Below, one piece after another: positions 36,482 through 44,496 of a stretch of 64,000 nt of DNA (within the stretch, counting starts at the first letter, position 1; each line of letters opens with the position of its first letter). This stretch comes from JANMZR01 sp040385875. GTDB taxonomy: Bacteria; Bacteroidota; Bacteroidia; Cytophagales; Spirosomataceae. Below the pieces are notes generated by a model that was not told the origin of the DNA, did no database searches, and was given only the letters and a program-made list of their open reading frames with translations. The stretch covers positions 9,658 through 73,657 of the forward strand of contig JAZKGO010000043.1 of the NCBI GenBank assembly GCA_040385875.1, read 5' to 3'. The position numbers were made by a program, and so were the translations under genes.

Positions 36482-37501
36482 TTAAGAGCTTGTGAGCTCA
36501 TTCTTTCGCACATTGTTAATTTCAATAGCCGTAAAAATGGCATGTAACATTGAATTTTCGTTGGCCTTGTTTTTTCCCGAAATATCATAAGCTGTGCCAT
36601 GGTCTGGCGAGGTTCGAATAGCTGGCATACCAGCCGTGAAATTTACTCCAGTTTCAAAAGCTATTGATTTAAAAGGAATGAGGCCTTGGTCATGATACAT
36701 GGCTAAAACGGCATCAAATTGCTTAAATTGAGTATTTCCAAAAAAACCATCAGCAGGGAAAGGCCCAAAAACCAATTGTTTTTTTTCTCGATACTCTTTG
36801 GTGAGTGGGCCGATAATATCCTTTTCTTGTGTGCCTAAAAGCCCTTCTTCGCCAGCATGAGGGTTTAATCCTAATACCGCAATTCTTGGTTTTTGGATGC
36901 CAAAATCATTCTTGAGCGATGAAAGCATTAAATCTAACTTTGAAGAAATGGCTTTTTTGGTTATTAATTCTTTTACTTTTTCAATAGGCACATGGCCTGT
37001 AACCACACCCACTCTTAGTACATCGCTTACCAAAAACATCAGATTGTCTTTTATCCCAAAAGCATCTGCGAGGTATTCAGTGTGTCCAGGAAACTTAAAG
37101 TCAACCCCTTGAATATTGTTTTTATTAATCGGTGCGGTTACCAAAGCGTCAATTTTCCCCTCTTTTAAGTCGTCAGTTGCTCTTTTCAAACAATCAAAAG
37201 CGGCTTTTCCAGCCTCAGAAGTCACTTTACCAGGTTCAATCTCTGTCTGGTGATCATGGAAGCAATTGATAATATTGGTAGCTTTTGGATTCGCCATTTC
37301 GGCTTTTTGGCAACCAAAAAGTTGCCAATCTTTTAGGCCTAATTGGTTTTTATAAAAATTTATTACTTTGTTGGAGCCGTAAATTATTGGGGTGCAAAGT
37401 TTTATCAATGCATTCTGTTGCAAAGCTTTTAAAATTACTTCAGGCCCAATTCCGTTGTAATCGCCCAAAGTAATTCCAATGATAGGTTTTTGTTGACTCA
37501 T
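36482..37501 (-). CDS. pdxA: 4-hydroxythreonine-4-phosphate dehydrogenase
   Basis: A 339-residue NAD-dependent enzyme of DXP-dependent pyridoxal-phosphate synthesis, oxidising 4-phosphohydroxy-threonine. Family motifs visible are ITLGDYNGIGPEV at the N-terminus, FPGHTEYLADAFG and MYHDQGLIPFK with metal-binding His, and a terminal TSPDHGTAYDI. The length matches typical PdxA. It is divergent from the GntR regulator; 37502-37762 is AT-rich and holds the palindrome at 37568. No pdxJ lies nearby. Confidence 0.95.
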   Translation of the reverse strand: MSQQKPIIGITLGDYNGIGPEVILKALQQNALIKLCTPIIYGSNKVINFYKNQLGLKDWQLFGCQKAEMANPKATNIINCFHDHQTEIEPGKVTSEAGKAAFDCLKRATDDLKEGKIDALVTAPINKNNIQGVDFKFPGHTEYLADAFGIKDNLMFLVSDVLRVGVVTGHVPIEKVKELITKKAISSKLDLMLSSLKNDFGIQKPRIAVLGLNPHAGEEGLLGTQEKDIIGPLTKEYREKKQLVFGPFPADGFFGNTQFKQFDAVLAMYHDQGLIPFKSIAFETGVNFTAGMPAIRTSPDHGTAYDISGKNKANENSMLHAIFTAIEINNVRKNELTSS

Positions 37502-37567
37502 TTTAATATAAAAAATTTCGTGAAGTTACGAACTAAATATAAAAGGGGATTACAATTTATTATTTAT

Positions 37568-37583
37568 GCACATATTTTTGTGC
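37568..37583. promoter_or_regulatory. palindrome GCACATATTTTTGTGC between pdxA and the GntR gene
   Basis: GCACA and TGTGC are a perfect 5-bp inverted repeat around TATTTT in the divergent intergenic region. Its size fits a dimeric regulator site, perhaps for the GntR protein itself, but this is only positional evidence. Confidence 0.3.
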
Positions 37584-37762
37584 CTATTTTCTTATTTTGA
37601 AAAAAAAGTTGCTTTTGTCGCCAGAATCAGCTGTTTTGCCGATTATTTATAAAATTCAAAAAATAATTATCGACTATATTTATTTTAAACAATGCAAAAT
37701 ATTAAATTTTAGAATTGTAAATTAGATTCAAAATTTGCCATTAAAAATCTTTATCTACCCAA

Positions 37763-38491
37763 ATGGAAAAGTTGCAATACCGAATAATGTATCAGGATCT
37801 CAAGCAAAAAATATTGTTGGGGGTTTTCAAAACTGGCGATTTATTACCCAGTGAAAATGAATTGGCTGCATTGTTCAAAACTACAAGGGTTACAGTGCGG
37901 CAGGCTTTGGATGAGTTAGTAAAAGAAGGATATATTTTCAAAGAAAAAGGAAAAGGAAGCTTTGTGCAAAGTGAAAGAGGGTTTTTGGGGCTTTTGGCTT
38001 TCAAAAATTTTAAAGAATTGGGTCAAAAAAAGATGCATGGCATTACCACAAAACTGGTAAAAAAACCATGGATAATGCCTTGGCCACAAGATTTTTTCTA
38101 TCCACTCACTCCTATTGAGCTAAAAATGAATTGCGTTTGCATAAAACGTATCCGATATGTGGACGAAGACCCAGTCATGCTTGAATATTACTTTATTCCG
38201 AATTTAAAATTGGATAAACTTTGTGTGGATGATTTTATTGATGGATCCCTTTTGAAAACATTGAGAATCAAGCACTTAATTGAAATTACCAATGTCGAGC
38301 AGTTCATGAAGGGCATTAGTGCCAATGAAATTGTGGCGGAAAATCTGAACATTGAGGTCAATCAGCCAATCATAAAAATATTCAGACGACATACCACCAA
38401 TAAGAAAAATTTCTTTTTCTTCAGTACCTTGGAAGCCTATACCGAAAAGTATGCCATTAGCCATTTATTTACCAAAGACGTTAGTTATTAA
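37763..38491 (+). CDS. GntR-family regulator, HutC/UTRA type
   Basis: A 242-residue regulator. The N-terminal winged helix-turn-helix reads GDLLPSENELAALFKTTRV, then TVRQALDELVKEGY and KGKGSFVQ, the classical GntR signature. The C-terminal about 150 residues form a UTRA-type effector domain (CIKRIRYVDEDPVMLEYYFI). Such regulators sense sugar phosphates or amino-acid derivatives. It stands between pdxA (divergent) and a hydroxyacid dehydrogenase (same direction, 41 bases downstream), which are plausible targets. Confidence 0.9.
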   Translation: MEKLQYRIMYQDLKQKILLGVFKTGDLLPSENELAALFKTTRVTVRQALDELVKEGYIFKEKGKGSFVQSERGFLGLLAFKNFKELGQKKMHGITTKLVKKPWIMPWPQDFFYPLTPIELKMNCVCIKRIRYVDEDPVMLEYYFIPNLKLDKLCVDDFIDGSLLKTLRIKHLIEITNVEQFMKGISANEIVAENLNIEVNQPIIKIFRRHTTNKKNFFFFSTLEAYTEKYAISHLFTKDVSY

Positions 38492-38532
38492 AATTATTCT
38501 ACTTACTCATTTTCATTTTTCAAATCAAAAAC

Positions 38533-39471
38533 ATGAACTGGAATGTACTCATAGCTGATGAAATGCATCCTTCATTATTTGAAATGTTGGATAAAATTGG
38601 AATACAGTATAGCTATCAACCCACCATCAAAAGAGACGAAATAAAGACTGAACTATCTCATTATGAAGGGCTTATCATAAGAAGTAAAACCGTAGTTGAT
38701 AAAGATTTATTAGATTTTGGGAATAATTTAAAATTTATTGCCAGAGCGGGAGCAGGCCTTGATTTGATTGATTTGGAAGAAACCAAAAATCGAAAAATTG
38801 AGCTTTTTGCTGCCAATGAAGGCAACAGAGATGCGGTGGCTGAGCATACTTTAGCTATGATACTGTGCCTTTTTAATAAAATTAATTTGGCAAATGCCGA
38901 AGTTAAAAATGGGATTTGGCATAGGGAGGCCAATCGAGGGCTCGAGTTGATGGGTAAAACTTGGGGTATTATTGGATTTGGGAACAATGGACAAGCCACC
39001 GCTCAGCGACTTTCGGGCTTTGGGGTAGAGGTGTTGGCTTTTGATAAATTTGACAAAAATATTGGCAATAATTTTGCAAAAAAAGCCACAATGAATGAAA
39101 TATTTGAAAAGGCCGATATTCTTAGTATCCATGTTCCACTAACGGAATTAACCAATAAAATGGTGAATTCAGATTTTCTCAAAAAGTTTAAAAAAAAAAT
39201 CTTCTTGATTAATATTGCCAGAGGCGAAATTGTTGTTTTAAAAGATTTACTAGAAGCTTTGCATTCAGGAAAAGTTTTAGGAGCTTGCTTGGATGTGTTT
39301 GAAAATGAGAAGATTAAAGATTTGAATCAAGAGGAAAAGCAAATATTTGATTCATTAGCAGCTCTTCCTAATACCATATTCACCCCTCATATTGCTGGCT
39401 GGACGCAGGAAAGTTATGTGAAAATCAATGAGGTATTGGTGGAAAAAATAAAATCTTTTCTTAAAATTTAA
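38533..39471 (+). CDS. D-2-hydroxyacid dehydrogenase (SerA/PdxB-like)
   Basis: A 312-residue NAD-dependent dehydrogenase. The nucleotide-binding loop is WGIIGFGNNGQATAQRL. The catalytic triad is seen as Arg in INIARGEIV, Glu in DVFENEKI and His in FTPHIAGWT. There is no C-terminal ACT domain, so it is not a long-form SerA. It could be a phosphoglycerate, hydroxypyruvate or erythronate-4-phosphate dehydrogenase. The nearby pdxA makes a role in the vitamin B6 branch thinkable, but it is not shown. Confidence 0.85.
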   Translation: MNWNVLIADEMHPSLFEMLDKIGIQYSYQPTIKRDEIKTELSHYEGLIIRSKTVVDKDLLDFGNNLKFIARAGAGLDLIDLEETKNRKIELFAANEGNRDAVAEHTLAMILCLFNKINLANAEVKNGIWHREANRGLELMGKTWGIIGFGNNGQATAQRLSGFGVEVLAFDKFDKNIGNNFAKKATMNEIFEKADILSIHVPLTELTNKMVNSDFLKKFKKKIFLINIARGEIVVLKDLLEALHSGKVLGACLDVFENEKIKDLNQEEKQIFDSLAALPNTIFTPHIAGWTQESYVKINEVLVEKIKSFLKI

Positions 39472-39618
39472 TAATCGACAAACCTATTTCTAATTGAGAA
39501 ATTTCTTGGTTAGTATTCAATTTATTTTTTTGAGAGTTTAAATTGTTCTTTTCTCAAAAAAGTATAATTTTTATGCCAAAAATATTTCTTATATCATGGA
39601 ATTGTGAAATTTTCTAAG

Positions 39619-39626
39619 TAATTTTG
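39619..39626 (+). promoter_or_regulatory. Bacteroidota -7 box (TAATTTTG) for atpA
   Basis: TAATTTTG fits TAnnTTTG with a TTG about 17 bases upstream as a possible -33 element. The predicted leader to the ATG at 39704 is about 70 bases, longer than for the other boxes in this window. It contains TTTTCAAATCAAAAA (39673-39687), which also occurs just before the hydroxyacid dehydrogenase ATG (38517-38531). Confidence 0.55.
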
Positions 39627-39703
39627 CACCCGAAAATGAGGTGAATTCATCCCGATTCTACCTATTTTTTAATTTTCAAATCAAAAATTTTCAAATTCAC
39701 AAT

Positions 39704-41281
39704 ATGGCATCAGTAAGACCAGACGAAGTTTCAGCCATTTTGAGAGAGCAACTCTCAAATGCAAAAACAGAAACCGAACTAGAAGAAGTAGGCACCGTAC
39801 TCCAAATCGGTGACGGTGTTGCTCGTATTTACGGGCTTTCAAAAGTACAAGCAGGTGAGCTACTTGTATTCGAAAACGGACTAAAAGCTTTAGCCCTAAA
39901 CCTTGAAGAAGACAACGTAGGGGCCGTATTATTGGGCCACTCGTCTGACATTAAGGAAGGTGCAACAGTAAAACGTTCAAATGAAATTGCTGGTATCAAA
40001 GTTGGCGATGGTATTTTGGGTCGTGTTGTAAATACATTGGGTGAGCCAATTGATGGTAATGGCCCTATTTTAGGAGAAACTTTTGAAATGCCATTGGAGC
40101 GTAAAGCACCGGGTGTAATTTTCCGTCAGCCTGTAACTGAGCCTTTGCAAACTGGTATCAAGTCAATCGATGCGATGATTCCAATTGGTCGTGGCCAACG
40201 TGAGTTGATCATTGGTGACCGTCAAACTGGTAAAACTACAGTTGCAATTGATACTATTATCAACCAAAAAGAATTTTACGAAGCTGGTAACCCAGTTTAT
40301 TGTATATATGTAGCTTGTGGTCAAAAGCAATCTACCATCAAACAAGTGGAGCAAGCTTTGCGTAAAGCTGGTGCCATGGATTATACTACAATTGTATGTG
40401 CGGGTGCTTCTGATCCATCACCGATGCAATTTTTTGCTCCATTTACCGGTGCTGCCATCGGCGAATTTTTCCGTGATACTGGTCGTCATGCTTTGATTAT
40501 TTATGACGATTTGTCTAAACAAGCGGTTTCTTATCGTGAAGTTTCTTTATTGCTTCGTCGTCCGCCAGGGCGTGAGGCTTATCCTGGTGACGTATTTTAT
40601 TTGCATAGCCGTTTATTGGAGCGTGCTGCTAAAATTACTTCATCTGATGAGATTGCAGCTAATATGAACGACTTGCCAGCTTCTTTGAAAAACAAAGTAA
40701 AAGGTGGTGGATCATTGACAGCCCTTCCGATTATTGAAACTCAAGCGGGTGACGTATCAGCTTATATCCCTACTAACGTAATTTCGATTACTGACGGACA
40801 GATATTTTTGGAAACCAACCTTTTCAATGCAGGTATTCGTCCAGCTATTAACGTAGGTATTTCGGTATCACGTGTGGGTGGTAATGCCCAAATTAAATCA
40901 ATGAAAAAGGTAGCAGGTACATTAAAATTGGATCAGGCTCAGTTCCGTGAATTAGAAGCTTTTGCAAAATTTGGTTCCGATTTGGATGCTTCAACTAAAT
41001 TGACAATTGAGCGTGGCAAGCGTAACTTGGAAATGTTGAAACAAGGTCAAGGGCAACCACAACGTGTTGAAGATCAAGTAGCTATGATTTATTTGGCAAC
41101 CCAAGGTTTGATTGACGATGTACCAGTGAACAGAGTACGTGAATTCGAAAAGGAATTCGTAACCTTGTTGACAGCTTCGCACAAAGATACATTGGCGGCT
41201 TTAAAAGCAGGTAAATTGGATGATGCAATTCCTGTTTTGAAAGAAGTAGCTAAAGACTTAACAGCAAGATATAAAGCTTAA
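39704..41281 (+). CDS. atpA: F1F0 ATP synthase subunit alpha
   Basis: A 525-residue F1 alpha subunit. The N-terminal beta barrel precedes GDGVARIYGLSKVQAGELL. The Walker A loop is GDRQTGKTTVAID, and the alpha signature PAINVGISVSRVGG is intact. The ATG at 39704 gives the standard start (MASVRPDEVSAIL); an in-frame Met 21 codons upstream belongs to the leader. Only atpG follows; atpB, E, F and H are absent here, and the upstream gene is a dehydrogenase. The atpA-atpG spacer is filled by a heptamer-repeat element. Confidence 0.97.
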   Translation: MASVRPDEVSAILREQLSNAKTETELEEVGTVLQIGDGVARIYGLSKVQAGELLVFENGLKALALNLEEDNVGAVLLGHSSDIKEGATVKRSNEIAGIKVGDGILGRVVNTLGEPIDGNGPILGETFEMPLERKAPGVIFRQPVTEPLQTGIKSIDAMIPIGRGQRELIIGDRQTGKTTVAIDTIINQKEFYEAGNPVYCIYVACGQKQSTIKQVEQALRKAGAMDYTTIVCAGASDPSPMQFFAPFTGAAIGEFFRDTGRHALIIYDDLSKQAVSYREVSLLLRRPPGREAYPGDVFYLHSRLLERAAKITSSDEIAANMNDLPASLKNKVKGGGSLTALPIIETQAGDVSAYIPTNVISITDGQIFLETNLFNAGIRPAINVGISVSRVGGNAQIKSMKKVAGTLKLDQAQFRELEAFAKFGSDLDASTKLTIERGKRNLEMLKQGQGQPQRVEDQVAMIYLATQGLIDDVPVNRVREFEKEFVTLLTASHKDTLAALKAGKLDDAIPVLKEVAKDLTARYKA

Positions 41282-41285
41282 AATT

Positions 41286-41359
41286 AGTGATAAGTGATAA
41301 GTTATAAGTGATAAGTAAAACCCTTTTCACTCGCAACTCATATCTCATAACTCATAACT
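41286..41359. repeat. heptamer inverted-repeat element in the atpA-atpG spacer
   Basis: The left arm is AGTGATA AGTGATA AGTTATA AGTGATA AGT (41286-41316) in exact 7-base steps. The right arm (41328-41359) is CACT CGCAACT CATATCT CATAACT CATAACT, which reads on the other strand as AGTTATG AGTTATG AGATATG AGTTGCG AGTG. The element starts four bases after the atpA stop and ends four bases before the atpG ATG, so it occupies the whole spacer, including the ribosome-binding region of atpG. The transcript could form an imperfect long stem. Confidence 0.82.
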
Positions 41360-41363
41360 AGAT

Positions 41364-42248
41364 ATGCCTTCATTAAAAGAAGTAAGAAATAGAATAGTAT
41401 CGGTAAACTCCACTCAACAGATTACCAAAGCCATGAAAATGGTTTCGGCTGCAAAATTGAGACGGGCACAAGATGCTACCATCCAATTAAGGCCTTATGC
41501 CAATAAAATGATGGATTTGTTGGCTTCTGTTTCTGCTAATGCAGAAGTAGCTCTTTCAAATCCTTTTAAAATTGCAAGACCTGTTGAAAGTTTATTAGTA
41601 ATTGTAGTTACTTCTGATAGAGGTCTTTGTGGTGCTTTCAATGCCAATGTTGCTAAGGCAGCTTTGGCGGTAATTGAAGAAAAATATCCAAACCAAAAAG
41701 CTTCTGGTAATATTACCATCATGCCAATTGGCAAAAAGGGAGCTGAATTTTTCACAAAAAGAGGCTATAAAATTGCTGGAAATCACATATTTACTTACTC
41801 AAATTTGAGTTTTGTAACGGTGAGAAAAGCGGCTGAGGAGGCAATGGCTGGATTTGTAGAGGGTAAATATGATGCGGTAGAAATTGTGTATAACCAATTC
41901 AAAAATGTGGCCACACAAGTACTTTCAACTGAACAATTTTTACCAATTGCGCCTAAAAAAGTAGCCAAAAAAGAAAGTTCAAATAACGATTTTATTTTTG
42001 AACCTTCGGAGGAGCAGATTATTAACGATTTGATTCCTAAAAGTTTGAAACTACAATTGTATAAATCTGTTTTGGAATCAAACGCAGCTGAACATGGAGC
42101 AAGAATGACCGCAATGGATAAGGCCACAGACAATGCAGGAGAGTTATTGAAAGAATTGAAACTGGTATACAACCGATCACGACAAGCAGCGATTACTAAA
42201 GAAATATTAGAGATTGTGGGTGGTGCTGAGGCTTTGGCAGCGAATTAA
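41364..42248 (+). CDS. atpG: F1F0 ATP synthase subunit gamma
   Basis: A 294-residue F1 gamma subunit forming the central rotor stalk. The N-terminal coiled coil is VRNRIVSVNSTQQITKAMKM. The region VVTSDRGLCGAFNANV and the C-terminal helix with YNRSRQAAITKEILEIVGGA are characteristic. The length is normal, and the gene ends at a strong terminator. Because the leader is the heptamer element, its translation may depend on how that structure folds or on coupling to atpA. Confidence 0.97.
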   Translation: MPSLKEVRNRIVSVNSTQQITKAMKMVSAAKLRRAQDATIQLRPYANKMMDLLASVSANAEVALSNPFKIARPVESLLVIVVTSDRGLCGAFNANVAKAALAVIEEKYPNQKASGNITIMPIGKKGAEFFTKRGYKIAGNHIFTYSNLSFVTVRKAAEEAMAGFVEGKYDAVEIVYNQFKNVATQVLSTEQFLPIAPKKVAKKESSNNDFIFEPSEEQIINDLIPKSLKLQLYKSVLESNAAEHGARMTAMDKATDNAGELLKELKLVYNRSRQAAITKEILEIVGGAEALAAN

Positions 42249-42277
42249 ATTTTAGACATTCAGTCATACTTATAATA

Positions 42278-42309
42278 GAACTCTTCATTCAATGAGGAGT
42301 TCTTTTTTT
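42278..42309 (+). terminator. intrinsic terminator after atpG
   Basis: GAACTCTTCAT pairs with ATGAGGAGTTC (one G-U wobble) around a TCA loop, followed by seven T. It closes the atpA-atpG transcript 29 bases after the atpG stop. Confidence 0.88.
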
Positions 42310-42328
42310 GTTAAATTGTTTTTACTTG

Positions 42329-43003
42329 ATGGAAGATTTTATCGATATTCATACGCACCAATTGAGTGAAAAAGCGAACGCACTGTCGATTAAAAATATT
42401 ATTGCCAACCAATCCATTTTTCCTATTAAAAAGGGTTTTTATTCGATGGGTTTGCATCCTTGGTATTTAAATCAAGAAAATAAATTAACAGATTTAGAAA
42501 TCTTAGAAGCGTTAGCCAAGAATAAGAATGTTTTGGCCATTGGTGAAATAGGGCTTGATAAAATTTGTAAAACAGATTTTGATTTACAAATAGAAATTTT
42601 TGAAAGGCAAATATTGATAGCTGAAAAGTTGAATAAGCCAATCGTTATTCATTGTGTGAAAGCCTTTTCAGAGCTTATTTCAATTAAAAAAACACTGAGG
42701 CCAAAAGTTCCGATGATTGTCCATGGCTTCAATCAAAATCGTCAGATTTTAGATCAGCTCATTGCACATCAATTTTATATTTCTTTAGGTTCTGTGATTC
42801 TAAATGAAAAATCAAATGCTTTCAAATTAATTGGTTACATACCTAAAAACCATTTATTTTTAGAAACTGACACTTCTTCAATTTCAATTATTGAAATCTA
42901 TAATAAGTCTGTAGAGATCTTACAAATAGCTGATTATGAACTAATTGATGTTATGAAAAGTAACTTCAAGAAAGTTTTTCAAAGAAGCAACATGGCTATT
43001 TGA
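42329..43003 (+). CDS. TatD-family metal-dependent hydrolase
   Basis: A 224-residue TIM-barrel hydrolase. Visible are the HxH motif in FIDIHTHQLSE, the Glu in AIGEIGLDK, His in IVIHCVKAF and MIVHGFNQN, and the late Asp in FLETDTSSISI. TatD proteins are DNases/3'-5' exonucleases or related phosphoesterases. It is a short, somewhat divergent member. The ATG at 42329 is preferred over a TTG seven codons upstream that lies next to the terminator. Its last eight bases overlap the convergent oxidoreductase gene. Confidence 0.85.
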   Translation: MEDFIDIHTHQLSEKANALSIKNIIANQSIFPIKKGFYSMGLHPWYLNQENKLTDLEILEALAKNKNVLAIGEIGLDKICKTDFDLQIEIFERQILIAEKLNKPIVIHCVKAFSELISIKKTLRPKVPMIVHGFNQNRQILDQLIAHQFYISLGSVILNEKSNAFKLIGYIPKNHLFLETDTSSISIIEIYNKSVEILQIADYELIDVMKSNFKKVFQRSNMAI

Positions 43004-44375
43004 TGATAATTTTCTCCACTTTATTATTCAATCGGCTTTTTTCTGCCAAAAATCCCATCACGTGACTTTCGATTGAAACATCAATAGATGAAGACAATAA
43101 GTTGGCATTTTGTTTAGCAACTGCCTGAATCCAATTTTCAACTAAGTGCCAGTCGCCCCCGCCATGTGCATCGGATTCATGCATCCAGTTGGTCTTTTTA
43201 TTGGTTCTGAAATCTGTGAGTTCAAAGGAAGTCATGTCTCCAACTATATCGCCCATTGTACCCATTATACGGGTTCTACGGCCTTCATAAGAGGTAAATG
43301 CCTCCATTGAAAAGCTGGCAGTAGCACCGCCTTCAAACAAAATATTGGTGGTATAGTGATCGGGCTGGTCATTTTCCATTTTATAAACGCATCTACCATA
43401 ATTTGTGGTTTTTAAAATTTCTAAAATAGCCTCACCCTGTTTTTCTGTATTTTCTGGTAAATCGAACCTTTTTAGTCGTTTACGATCTCTATAATAGATT
43501 TGAACTGCTGAAAAAGGACATTCTTTTTCAATTTTACAACCATCAGTACATCTTGCGGTACTTCCAGCTGGATCATTTTCCTTTCTGAACCATTTTAAGC
43601 TTCCAAATGCCTGAATATTTTTAGCGGGTTTATCCATTAACCATCGGATAATATCCAAATCGTGACAAGATTTGGCCAAAATTATCGGTGTTGTCACTTT
43701 GCTATTATGCCAGTTGCCCCGCACATAAGAGTCAGTCATGTGCCAGTAACTGATAGGTTCTAAATGTTGCATACTCACTATTTCACCAATAGCCCCCGAT
43801 TGAATCAATTCTTTCAGTTTTACAAAATAAGGGGCATATCTGAGCACATGACATACCGCCACTATTCTATTTGTTTTTTTCGACATTGTCAAAATATTCC
43901 TGCATTCTTGTTCTGATGGTGAAATCGGTTTTTCCAATAAGATATCATAACCCATTGAGAGAGCCTTCATACAAGGGACATAGTGCAAGTTGTCTGGGGT
44001 GGTAATGATGATTGCATTGGCAAATTTTGGTTGCTTGAAAACATCCTCCCAAGTTTTAAATTGATGATTTTTAGGTATACTATGTTTCTCTGAAAATTTA
44101 TTTATTCGCAATTCAATGGGTTCTGCTACGCCTATAATATCCAGATTATCAGGGTATTGTAATGCATATCCACCATAAATATTACCCCGATTACCTGCCC
44201 CTAAAACTATTGCGGTGACGGGTTTCTCCAAACCTGAAATTTTAGATTGCTTTGGTAAATTAATGGGTAACCCTTCTTCGGTTTCAGCCCAGACTGATAA
44301 ATTGGGTAGTGAAGAAACTCCAATTGAAAGTCCCAAATTTTTTAATATTTTCCTTCTTGAATAACTCTCAGTCAT
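42996..44375 (-). CDS. Tat-exported Gfo/Idh/MocA family oxidoreductase
   Basis: A 459-residue NAD(P)-dependent oxidoreductase with a twin-arginine signal (YSRRKILKNLGLSIG). The Rossmann motif is AIVLGAGNRGNIYGG, the conserved EKPISPSEQEC supplies the Glu-Lys-Pro motif, and KSCHDLDIIRWLMDKP holds the catalytic His. A Cys-rich segment (CTDGCKIEKECPF) is present mid-protein. Tat-exported members of this family are common in Bacteroidota and act on sugars or glycosides in the periplasm. Substrate unknown. Confidence 0.9.
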   Translation of the reverse strand: MTESYSRRKILKNLGLSIGVSSLPNLSVWAETEEGLPINLPKQSKISGLEKPVTAIVLGAGNRGNIYGGYALQYPDNLDIIGVAEPIELRINKFSEKHSIPKNHQFKTWEDVFKQPKFANAIIITTPDNLHYVPCMKALSMGYDILLEKPISPSEQECRNILTMSKKTNRIVAVCHVLRYAPYFVKLKELIQSGAIGEIVSMQHLEPISYWHMTDSYVRGNWHNSKVTTPIILAKSCHDLDIIRWLMDKPAKNIQAFGSLKWFRKENDPAGSTARCTDGCKIEKECPFSAVQIYYRDRKRLKRFDLPENTEKQGEAILEILKTTNYGRCVYKMENDQPDHYTTNILFEGGATASFSMEAFTSYEGRRTRIMGTMGDIVGDMTSFELTDFRTNKKTNWMHESDAHGGGDWHLVENWIQAVAKQNANLLSSSIDVSIESHVMGFLAEKSRLNNKVEKIIIK

Positions 44376-44474
44376 TGTGATATTTTTTATTTATTTTGCA
44401 ATCTAATGCATTTATTTTTCATTTGAAAATTAATATTCCATTTATTTTATTCAATTATTTCTGTTAAAAAAGGC

Positions 44475-44482
44475 TAATTTTG
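44475..44482 (+). promoter_or_regulatory. Bacteroidota -7 box (TAATTTTG) for murF
   Basis: TAATTTTG fits TAnnTTTG, 14 bases before the murF ATG, so the leader would be very short. Confidence 0.45.
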
Positions 44483-44496
44483 TGAAATTGTAAACT

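Noticed and set aside
39526..39561. Inverted repeat TTTTTTGAGA / TCTCAAAAAA upstream of atpA as a terminator
   Set aside because: The loop is 16 bases and no T-run follows the stem on either strand, so it is not a convincing terminator.
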